From NCBI GenBank assembly GCA_003218785.1, contig QHOM01000084.1, forward strand, positions 1 to 9,394: DNA of 9,394 bases, in the 5' to 3' direction. The notes beneath the pieces are model-generated. The model saw only the letters and a program-made list of their open reading frames with translations, did not search any database and had not been told where the DNA came from. The DNA comes from Verrucomicrobiota bacterium (GTDB lineage Bacteria; Verrucomicrobiota; Verrucomicrobiia; Chthoniobacterales; UBA10450). The translations under genes and the position numbers were made by a program. This document shows positions 1-4,929 of the stretch, piece by piece (position 1 is the first letter of the stretch; every line of letters begins with the position of its first letter).

Positions 1-1
1 A

Positions 2-25
2 AGAAACCTGTTTGGTTAGGTTTCT
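2..25. repeat. Short hairpin at the left window edge
   Basis: Bases 2-9 (AGAAACCT) pair perfectly with 18-25 (AGGTTTCT) around an 8-base loop. There is no T-tract, so it is not a clear terminator. The rest of 26-115 holds no gene that I recognise. A reading frame is open on the plus strand from about base 20 into the cbiX remnant, but its residues resemble nothing I know. Confidence 0.35.
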
Positions 26-115
26 CGGCGAATCGAATCCGGCGCTGAATTCCTGACCGCCACGTCTGCGTTCAATTCGGGTTGGACCCATTCGACTTGC
101 GCTCAGCGCAGGCTG

Positions 116-193
116 TTGAACGTTTCTTCTGTGAGATGGGATGACGGCGCACTGCTGATTGTCGCTCACGGCTCGACGGTGAATCCGGATTTT
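116..193 (+). pseudogene. Remnant of the 5' end of a second cbiX copy
   Basis: The plus strand here encodes ALLIVAHGSTVNPD, nearly identical to residues 8-21 of the intact CbiX at 894-1733, which reads ALLIVGHGSTVNPD. At DNA level 147-191 matches 913-957 at 39 of 45 bases, and most differences are silent. Homology stops near base 192, about five bases before the toxin stop codon, and the frame beyond that is only the antisense of the toxin-antitoxin genes. The metal-binding histidine motif HGS is present but the rest of the domain is absent, so this is a truncated copy rather than a functional chelatase. The only in-frame start near the motif is a TTG at 116. It could be the relic of a tandem paralogue replaced by the toxin-antitoxin module, or a duplication made when that module arrived. 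Confidence 0.6.
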
Positions 194-197
194 GCCG

Positions 198-479
198 TCA
201 TTGCACCCGGAGATATCGCTTCACTTCGTCGTGCGTGCCGAGGAATTCCGCGCGCAATTCTTCGGGTTTTTCGCGAATCACCAGCCGCAGGCGAAGTCCT
301 GCGCGACACTCAAAAATCTTCGCCCGTAGTTTGCGGATACCGATTCCGGCGTGGGAATGCGGCGTTCCAAATGCCTGCGTCAATTCAAATAACGCGAACC
401 AGGTGTCAGCTTGTTCATTTTTTGGCAGCTCGCGCAGCGCGCTTAGGACTTGGGGGAGGACGATTAAGGGCCTCTTCAA
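198..479 (-). CDS. RelE/ParE-superfamily toxin of a type II toxin-antitoxin pair
   Basis: This 93-residue protein resembles small RelE-like toxins, which typically cleave mRNA on the ribosome. The recognisable part is the C-terminal half: GIGIRKLRAKIFECRAGLRL (about residues 46-65), then a strand with basic residues and a C-terminal GTHDEVKRYLR, a pattern seen in this superfamily. It lies directly downstream of a Phd/YefM-type antitoxin and overlaps its 3' end by 65 bases in another frame. No ATG is available; the start chosen is TTG at 479, because LIVLPQVLSALRELP right after it looks like the conserved N-terminal helix. The stop lies only five bases from the cbiX remnant. The exact subfamily, and whether it is an RNase or a gyrase poison, cannot be told from sequence alone. 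Confidence 0.75.
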   Translation of the reverse strand: MKRPLIVLPQVLSALRELPKNEQADTWFALFELTQAFGTPHSHAGIGIRKLRAKIFECRAGLRLRLVIREKPEELRAEFLGTHDEVKRYLRVQ

Positions 480-777
480 TTTTTTCGAGCGTTGGATTTT
501 CGATTCTGATGAAAGCGCCTTCCCGCTTCGCCTTTTGATAATCCGCCTCGCTGCGCTTCTTGAACCGATTCAGCTCCGTCTTGGTCACTCCGTATTCCTG
601 CCGCGCGTACTCGTAATCAATCTCGCGAATCTCCACCGGATGAGCGATGCGCACTTTCACGGGCTTCAGCGCAACGATCGCAGCGCCGGAGATGATTCCC
701 ACATCTTCGCCATGGACGGCAGCGCTTAGCCATTTGCCGAGATTCTTCTTCGCGTCAGTAATTGTGAGCGTCGTCAT
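415..777 (-). CDS. Phd/YefM-family antitoxin
   Basis: This 120-residue protein has the typical Phd/YefM opening, MTTLTITDAKKNLGKWL, in which the N-terminal strand and helix form a DNA-binding dimer. The C-terminal half is charged and probably neutralises the toxin; it contains EYGVTKTELNRF and KREGAFIRIENPTLEKIEEA. The last 17 or so residues are proline- and lysine/arginine-rich (PPPSPKRAARAAKK) and are encoded by the stretch that also encodes the toxin N-terminus. It is the first gene of a two-gene unit, the usual order for these modules. ATG at 777 is the clear start. An imperfect palindrome overlapping a plausible promoter lies just upstream, consistent with autorepression by the antitoxin or the complex. 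Confidence 0.8.
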   Translation of the reverse strand: MTTLTITDAKKNLGKWLSAAVHGEDVGIISGAAIVALKPVKVRIAHPVEIREIDYEYARQEYGVTKTELNRFKKRSEADYQKAKREGAFIRIENPTLEKIEEALNRPPPSPKRAARAAKK

Positions 778-786
778 ACGATCTAT

Positions 787-808
787 TTAAAGCCTATTAA
801 GGGTTTAA
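787..808 (-). promoter_or_regulatory. Putative promoter/operator of the toxin-antitoxin pair
   Basis: Bases 787-808 form a 22-base imperfect palindrome (8 of 11 pairs match; arms TTAAA and TTTAA). Read on the minus strand, a TTGAAT hexamer, a 17-base spacer and TTAAAT overlap it and end about ten bases before the antitoxin ATG. The stretch is much richer in A+T than its surroundings. Autoregulation through such a site is standard for Phd/YefM modules; that this particular site is used is inferred. Confidence 0.45.
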
Positions 809-859
809 TTCAAGCCGCTTTCAGGTTCGTTATCGCGCATTCTGCTTGCCACCCGCAAG

Positions 860-894
860 TTGAACCTTGAGCGTTGAGCGTTAATCGTTAACCG
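860..894 (+). repeat. Five degenerate heptanucleotide tandem repeats abutting cbiX
   Basis: Five consecutive 7-base units follow the pattern TTRANCS: TTGAACC, TTGAGCG, TTGAGCG, TTAATCG, TTAACCG. The last G is the first base of the cbiX GTG start codon, so the array fills the place where a ribosome-binding site would be. No Shine-Dalgarno sequence is visible. Confidence 0.6.
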
Positions 895-1733
895 TGATAA
901 CAAGACCGAATAGCGCCCTACTTATTGTCGGTCACGGCTCGACCGTCAATCCGGATTCGAGCGCGCCGACGCTGGCGCATGCTGCGGAGATTCGACGTCG
1001 GAAAGTTTTTGCCGAGGTCGGGTGCGCTTTTTGGAAAGAAGAACCGAGTTTGCGCGACGCGCTGTTCTTGTTCGATCCCGAGTTGGTTCACGATGTTTAC
1101 GTCGTGCCGAATTTCATCAGCGAAGGTTATTTCACGCAGACCGTAATTCCGCGGGAGCTTGAATTAATTGGTCCAATGACAAAGAGACCAAATGGCCAGG
1201 TGTGGAAATATTGCGAGCCGGTTGGCAGCCATCCCTCGATGACAGATTTGCTTCTCCAGCGCGCTCGCCAAGTCGCGCGTGGTGTCGATCCCCTCAAAAC
1301 TACTTTGCTGATCGTTGCGCATGGGACGGATTTGAATGAAAACAGCGCTGTGGCGGCGAAACGCGAAGCAGAGAAAATCCGCTCGCTCGGAAAATATGCG
1401 GCCGTGCTAAACGTTTACATGGAAGAACCGCCGCTCGTCTCCGATTGGCAAAAATTGACGACTACTCCAAACGTTGTCGTTGTTCCGTTTTTCATTTCGG
1501 ATGGACTTCACAGTTACGAAGACATTCCCAAGCTCATCGGCATATCGATGACTAAATCTGGCAGTGCGGCAGGCGAAGTTTTCAAACGGAATCCGTACAA
1601 CGTAGATGGCCGCTTGTTATTCTACGCACCGTCCATCGGCACCGACGCGGGTTTCGCCGATATCATTATCGAACAGGTTCATCGGGTGCAGACGGTCCAG
1701 GCATGGAATCCCGGAGGGATGCGCGGAAATTAG
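894..1733 (+). CDS. cbiX: CbiX-type sirohydrochlorin (cobalto/ferro)chelatase, two-lobed
   Basis: This 279-residue protein has two tandem CbiX lobes. The first (about residues 7-130) carries ALLIVGHGSTVNPD with H14 and later EVGCAFWKEEPSLRDAL. The second (about 136-265) carries TTLLIVAHGTDLNENS with H143 and VPFFISDGLHSYEDIP with H206. CbiX enzymes insert Co2+ or Fe2+ into sirohydrochlorin on the way to cobalamin or siroheme. The second-histidine position of lobe one reads EGYFTQTVIP, so only lobe two keeps the usual histidine pair. This long form matches the N-terminal part of Deinococcus DR2241, whose Fe-S part is encoded here at 2942-3643. The start is GTG at 894; the stop TAG lies inside the end of the adjacent RAYT element, so the natural C-terminus may have been altered. 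The metal and precise substrate are not determined. Confidence 0.85.
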   Translation: MITRPNSALLIVGHGSTVNPDSSAPTLAHAAEIRRRKVFAEVGCAFWKEEPSLRDALFLFDPELVHDVYVVPNFISEGYFTQTVIPRELELIGPMTKRPNGQVWKYCEPVGSHPSMTDLLLQRARQVARGVDPLKTTLLIVAHGTDLNENSAVAAKREAEKIRSLGKYAAVLNVYMEEPPLVSDWQKLTTTPNVVVVPFFISDGLHSYEDIPKLIGISMTKSGSAAGEVFKRNPYNVDGRLLFYAPSIGTDAGFADIIIEQVHRVQTVQAWNPGGMRGN

Positions 1734-1775
1734 CCGATGGTGCAAACCACCGGTTATCGTGTAAACAAACCGCCA

Positions 1776-1794
1776 AGCCTCGGCAGGGGCGAGG
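1776..1794 (+). repeat. Subterminal hairpin of the RAYT element
   Basis: GCCTCG pairs with CGAGGC around a 7-base loop, between the left end palindrome and the transposase start. A related but less perfect sequence lies in inverted orientation downstream of the transposase near 2263-2279. It may be part of the transposase recognition site, or it may limit translation of the transposase. Confidence 0.45.
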
Positions 1795-1811
1795 CAAACA
1801 ATCAGTTCATC

Positions 1812-2255
1812 ATGCCATCAACGCACCTGAGCCTGCATTATCACATCGTTTTTGGAACGAAGAACCACGAGCCGATGATCCAAGCTGCGTGGCGCGGCAA
1901 ATTGCACGCGTATCTTGGAGGGATCATCGGCACCGCCGACGGAATCGCCGAGAGCATTGGCGGCGCCTCCGATCACGTGCATCTGCTTATTGGTCTTCGT
2001 GCGACGCACCGCTTGGCTGACGTGCTTCGCGAGCTAAAGGCCGTTTCGTCCGGCTGGGTGCACAACGAAATTGGTGTTCGGGGTTTCGCGTGGCAGGAAG
2101 GTTATGGCGCGTTTACCGTGAGCGCCTCGCAACGCGGAGCGGTTCGTCGCTACATCGAGCGACAGGAAGACCACCATCGCACGCGCACGCTTCGCGAGGA
2201 GTATCTGGAGTTATTACGCCGCAGCGGGGTGGAATTTGATGAACGTTATCTCTGA
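1812..2255 (+). CDS. REP-associated tyrosine transposase (IS200-like Y1 family)
   Basis: This 147-residue single-domain Y1 transposase starts at the ATG at 1812. The frame is open upstream to 1737, but those codons lie in the inverted end. The N-terminal strand LHYHIVFGTKN is typical of the family. The HUH metal motif is SDHVHLLI with H55 and H57. The nucleophilic tyrosine is Y114 in VRRYIERQEDHH, preceded by the family signature WQEGYGAFTVSAS. These enzymes cut and join single-stranded DNA at hairpin ends through a 5' phosphotyrosine. All catalytic residues are present, so the copy looks intact. Because it lies between imperfect inverted palindromes rather than IS200 ends, RAYT is the best label. 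It sits between cbiX and the genes that follow it and has probably interrupted an older gene order. Confidence 0.85.
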   Translation: MPSTHLSLHYHIVFGTKNHEPMIQAAWRGKLHAYLGGIIGTADGIAESIGGASDHVHLLIGLRATHRLADVLRELKAVSSGWVHNEIGVRGFAWQEGYGAFTVSASQRGAVRRYIERQEDHHRTRTLREEYLELLRRSGVEFDERYL

Positions 2256-2379
2256 TTCCGCCGCCTCTGCCGGGGCTTAGTATGTTTTATACTCCCGCAA
2301 CCGGTGGTTTGCACCACCGGCTAATCCCCCCATTGCTCCTTCGGAGCGATCCTTGGCAAAATTAATTGCAAAAAGTTGA

Positions 2380-2415
2380 AATCTCGCTCGCGCTTGTTTT
2401 CTTTTGCGCGAGATT
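2380..2415 (+). repeat. Leader hairpin upstream of the GAF gene
   Basis: AATCTCGC at 2380-2387 can pair with GCGAGATT at 2408-2415, or CTCGCGC at 2387-2393 with GCGCGAG at 2406-2412, giving two mutually exclusive stems. It ends 12 bases before the GAF start codon. A smaller stem, GCTCC/GGAGC, lies at 2335-2347. A regulatory role is possible but nothing else supports it. Confidence 0.3.
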
Positions 2416-2427
2416 GCTCTCCCGCGA

Positions 2428-2886
2428 ATGAAAGAAACGACCTGCAAGAAGCTGCAAGAGATCGGGGCATTCGCGCTCGCCGGCGGCTGCACGCCAAAGC
2501 GGATGAAGCAACTCGTGGAGATGATGCGTGCGGCGCGCAATTATCGCTGGGTCGGCGTTTACAAGATCGTGAAAGAAGATTTCGTGATTCTCGCCGGAAC
2601 GGGCAACGAGCCGCCGACGTATCCGCGTTTTCCAATCATGCAGGGCTTGTGTGGCGCGGCGTTGGACTCCGGCGACCCAATCATCGCGGGTGACGTGCAT
2701 CACGATCCGCGCTATCTACCCACATTCCACACAACGCGCTCAGAGATCGTTGTCCCTATGAGAAATGAGCATCGGCATATTCTCGGCATGTTGGACGTCG
2801 AGAGTGATCAGTTGAACGCATTTGGCGAGGAAGATCGACAATTTCTGGAACGCGCAGGTGGTCTGATTGCGCACTGTTTGCATTAA
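2428..2886 (+). CDS. GAF-domain protein related to free methionine-R-sulfoxide reductase, lacking its catalytic cysteine
   Basis: This 152-residue protein is a single GAF domain preceded by a short helix. It follows the fRMsr (YebR/MsrC) template: GLCGAALDSG (C75), IIAGDVHHDPRY, RSEIVVPM (E106) and ILGMLDVES (D123, E125), with a closing helix EEDRQFLERAG. E. coli YebR uses three cysteines, the catalytic one lying in the segment before SEIV. Here that segment reads YLPTFHTTRSE and has no cysteine, and the early one is also missing, so only the GLCG cysteine remains. The acidic residues that bind methionine sulfoxide in the family are largely kept. It may therefore bind a small ligand without reducing it, or use another redox route. 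The ATG at 2428 was chosen over an upstream TTG at 2404, which lies within the leader hairpin. Confidence 0.75.
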   Translation: MKETTCKKLQEIGAFALAGGCTPKRMKQLVEMMRAARNYRWVGVYKIVKEDFVILAGTGNEPPTYPRFPIMQGLCGAALDSGDPIIAGDVHHDPRYLPTFHTTRSEIVVPMRNEHRHILGMLDVESDQLNAFGEEDRQFLERAGGLIAHCLH

Positions 2887-2896
2887 AGATGCGTGG

Positions 2897-2939
2897 CACA
2901 GACATCTTGTCTGTGTGGCAGGCGGGCGTCTCGCCTGCC
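2897..2939 (+). repeat. Double-hairpin intergenic repeat
   Basis: There are two adjacent perfect stems. CACAGACA (2897-2904) pairs with TGTCTGTG (2908-2915) around a 3-base loop, and GGCAGGCG (2917-2924) pairs with CGCCTGCC (2932-2939) around GGCGTCT. It lies directly after the GAF stop codon and just before the Fe-S gene, with no T-tract. From memory, this pair of stems recurs in intergenic regions of Verrucomicrobia, which suggests a dispersed REP-like unit that might also stabilise the 3' end of the GAF mRNA. Confidence 0.65.
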
Positions 2940-2941
2940 AA

Positions 2942-3643
2942 ATGCCTCGAAAGTTTTCGGGGTTGAGAGGCGTGCCGACCTCCATCGACTCATTGCTCCA
3001 AGCTGCGCTAACTGATCGTTTCCACTTGGGTCAAATTCTGGTCCAGAAAAGAAACGACGATTTTATTTTATCGCACCGCGATGATGAAGATCGTACTAAC
3101 TTGCAAACGTTTCGAAACGCAGAAAATGCAGCCGAGATTGCGAAATACGATGAGGCTGGAAATTATCGTCCGCTCAAAACGGCTCCGAATTTGCGTTGTG
3201 GCTGGCGATTGGAGCTTTCGACAAGCCCGGAATTGAAGCGGGCGCTCGATTATTTTTATCCGGGCAGGCTCGCTGTTTTTGGCGCTTGGAAAAGTGGCCA
3301 ACTGCGCACCACTAATCTGCGCGATACATTAGATCGACAGTCAGGAATGTACCGCGTCGCCGCGAAAATTTCCGATGAACAGATCGATGACGTCGTGGGA
3401 GATTTTTGCCGATCTAATGGGGGGTGTTTGCGAACGATTCTATGGAAGCGCGATCGCCGCGGCACGATTGCATCGACCAAGTTGCCGCCTCAGAAGTTTG
3501 ATCCTGCCCACGATCAAACTGCGACAGGGCCGGGGTTAGCGACCCGGGCTACAGCAGCGACCGCAGCTACAATTCCGCTGCTTTGCCAGGAAGCGTGCAA
3601 CCTACTTGTGGCGGAATGCCGGAAAGCCGTGAAAGGCGAATGA
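2942..3643 (+). CDS. DR2241-family protein: stabilising domain plus C-terminal 4Fe-4S domain
   Basis: This protein (233 residues from the ATG at 2942) lacks CbiX lobes but matches the C-terminal half of Deinococcus DR2241. Residues about 14-82 look like the stabilising domain (SLLQAALTDRF, then EIAKYDEAGNYRPLKTAPNL). Residues 84-226 look like the iron-sulfur domain: RCGWRLEL, ALDYFYPGRLAVFGAWKSGQ, LRDTLDRQSGMYRVA, GDFCRSNGGCLRTILW and LLCQEACNLLVAECR. The likely cluster ligands are C156, C162, C215 and C219 (C-x5-C and C-x3-C); C86 and C226 are extra. A low-complexity linker (about 192-210, TATGPGLATRATAATAAT) between the ligand pairs is encoded by palindromic DNA. Its stop overlaps the next gene as ATGA. 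TTG 2963 or GTG 2972 are alternative starts, as the first conserved residues come after them. It probably works with the CbiX encoded at 894-1733. Confidence 0.75.
   Translation: MPRKFSGLRGVPTSIDSLLQAALTDRFHLGQILVQKRNDDFILSHRDDEDRTNLQTFRNAENAAEIAKYDEAGNYRPLKTAPNLRCGWRLELSTSPELKRALDYFYPGRLAVFGAWKSGQLRTTNLRDTLDRQSGMYRVAAKISDEQIDDVVGDFCRSNGGCLRTILWKRDRRGTIASTKLPPQKFDPAHDQTATGPGLATRATAATAATIPLLCQEACNLLVAECRKAVKGE
3496..3549 (+). repeat. Two palindromes inside the Fe-S coding sequence
   Basis: GTTTGATC (3496-3503) pairs perfectly with GATCAAAC (3512-3519). GCCGGGG (3529-3535) pairs with CCCGGGC (3543-3549) with one mismatch around TTAGCGA, and is followed by GCAGCGACCGCAGC-type simple sequence to about 3572. 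Both are read through in frame and encode the linker between the cysteine pairs of the Fe-S protein. Confidence 0.5.
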
Positions 3644-4863
3644 TCATTCGCGCGCGCACCGTCGCGACGATGGATGGACCGCCAATTGAGGACGGCGGCG
3701 TCGTCATCTCCGGAAATCGAATTATTGAGGTTGGAGAATTTCCTGGGGTTTCCGCGCGACACTCGGGGCAGGAAACTGTCGACCTCGGCGAGCAAGCGCT
3801 GCTGCCCGGACTGATCAACGCGCATTGTCATCTCGATTACACTTGTTTGCGCGGCAAAATCCCGTCGCGAAAATCTTTTGCCGATTGGATTCGAGCAATC
3901 AATGCGGAGAAGGCAAAACTCGGCGCAGACGATTATCTCGCGTCGATCACGGACGGTTTCGCGGAAGCAAAAAGATTCGGCACGACGACAGTCGCGAACC
4001 TCACCGCGTTTCCGGAGTTGATCTCACAGATTCGCTCGCCGATTCGAACGTGGTGGTTTGCGGAATTGATCGATCTACGGTCGCCGGAACGTGCAAATGA
4101 ACTTGTCGATCTTGCAATTAAATCGCTGCAGTCAGAGGAGAAGTGGGGATTGGCGCCGCACGCGCTATTTACAGCATCGAGAGATTTGTATCGTCGCTGC
4201 GAGGAAGTCGCGCGACGCGAGAACGTTTTGTTGACGACGCATCTCGCGGAGTCGCCCGAAGAAATGGAGATGTTTCGCGAGGGGTCGGGTCCGCTCTACG
4301 AATTTATGAAAAGTATCGGGCGGCTGATGAACGACTGCGGGAAAGAGACGCCGTTGGCGAATTTTTTAACAATAAGAGATTACTCGAGTGCGCTGCGCGC
4401 CGCTCGAAATGACAAGGACTGGTTGATCGCTCATCTCAACGAACTAACGGAAAGCGATTTCGATTTGCTCGAAACAGCGAAGAGAAGATTTCATGTGGTG
4501 CATTCGCCCCGCAGTCACGGTTATTTCGCGCACAACCGATTTCCCTTCCACAAATTGCGCGCCCTTGGATTGAACATTTGCCTGGGGACCGATAGCCTCG
4601 CAAGCAACGAGAACTTGAGTTTGTTCGCCGAGATGCGCGCGTTTCAGCGCAGCGAGCCCCGAATGTCGCCCGATAAAATTCTTGAAATGGTCACGGTGAA
4701 TGCTGCGCTGGCGTTGCATCAAGAAAACGCGTTCGGCCGGATTCGGCCAGGATTTCGGGCCGACCTCATCAGTATCCCGTGCAGTGGCTCAGCGAATCTC
4801 TTTCAAGAAATCGTGGGATTCGATGGGCCAGTGAATTGGATGATGGTGAATGGAAGGATGTAG
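3640..4863 (+). CDS. Amidohydrolase-superfamily deaminase (SsnA/cytosine deaminase-like group)
   Basis: This 407-residue metal-dependent hydrolase has the usual beta-rich N-terminus followed by a TIM barrel. The full ligand set of mononuclear deaminases is visible: H62 and H64 (PGLINAHCHLDYT), H201 and E204 (LTTHLAESPEE), H265 (LIAHLNE) and D318 (CLGTDSLASNENLS), plus HVVHSPRSHGYF near 285-296. Such enzymes deaminate purine-like, nucleoside or triazine substrates. The PRSH-then-GTDSLASN pattern is also seen in aminodeoxyfutalosine deaminases of menaquinone synthesis, which makes that one candidate; no other menaquinone gene is in view. ATG at 3640 is preceded by GAAAGGCGA, overlaps the Fe-S gene stop by four bases and is the natural start, so the two genes are probably translationally coupled. 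The substrate is unknown. Confidence 0.8.
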   Translation: MIIRARTVATMDGPPIEDGGVVISGNRIIEVGEFPGVSARHSGQETVDLGEQALLPGLINAHCHLDYTCLRGKIPSRKSFADWIRAINAEKAKLGADDYLASITDGFAEAKRFGTTTVANLTAFPELISQIRSPIRTWWFAELIDLRSPERANELVDLAIKSLQSEEKWGLAPHALFTASRDLYRRCEEVARRENVLLTTHLAESPEEMEMFREGSGPLYEFMKSIGRLMNDCGKETPLANFLTIRDYSSALRAARNDKDWLIAHLNELTESDFDLLETAKRRFHVVHSPRSHGYFAHNRFPFHKLRALGLNICLGTDSLASNENLSLFAEMRAFQRSEPRMSPDKILEMVTVNAALALHQENAFGRIRPGFRADLISIPCSGSANLFQEIVGFDGPVNWMMVNGRM

Positions 4864-4929
4864 CGAATGCATCCAGCTTGCGACCAATTTGAAGAAGCAG
4901 GACAATCGTGCTGCCGTTAATCTGCCTTG

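Larger units (their letters stand above)
1729..2325. mobile_element. RAYT / REP-type element with imperfect inverted ends
   Basis: The ends are inverted copies: 1729-1755 matches the reverse complement of 2299-2325 at 26 of 27 bases (ATTAGCCGRTGG, then TGCAAACCACCGGTT). Each end folds into a hairpin; at the right end CCGGTGG (2301-2307) pairs perfectly with CCACCGG (2314-2320) around TTTGCA. Similarity continues inward after about 20 poorly conserved bases: AAGCCTCGGCAGGGGCG near 1775-1791 matches the inverted AAGCCCCGGCAGAGGCG near 2263-2279. A Y1 transposase lies between them. This is the architecture of REP-associated tyrosine transposases with their palindromic targets. No target duplication is evident, as expected for HUH transposition. 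Confidence 0.75.

Noticed and set aside
194..538. Continuation of the frame that contains the cbiX remnant
   Set aside because: Only residues up to about base 193 match CbiX; the rest is antisense of the toxin and antitoxin.
235..729. Plus-strand open frame of 164 codons
   Set aside because: It is antisense to the toxin-antitoxin genes, which have recognisable families; its translation is rich in Arg/Ser and matches nothing.
1737..1811. N-terminal extension of the transposase to an upstream GTG
   Set aside because: These codons lie within the inverted end and hairpin of the element; the conserved family start coincides with ATG 1812.
2867..2941. N-terminal extension of the Fe-S protein reading through the double hairpin
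   Set aside because: It overlaps the GAF gene end and encodes the repeat rather than a conserved domain; the start lies at 2942 or later.
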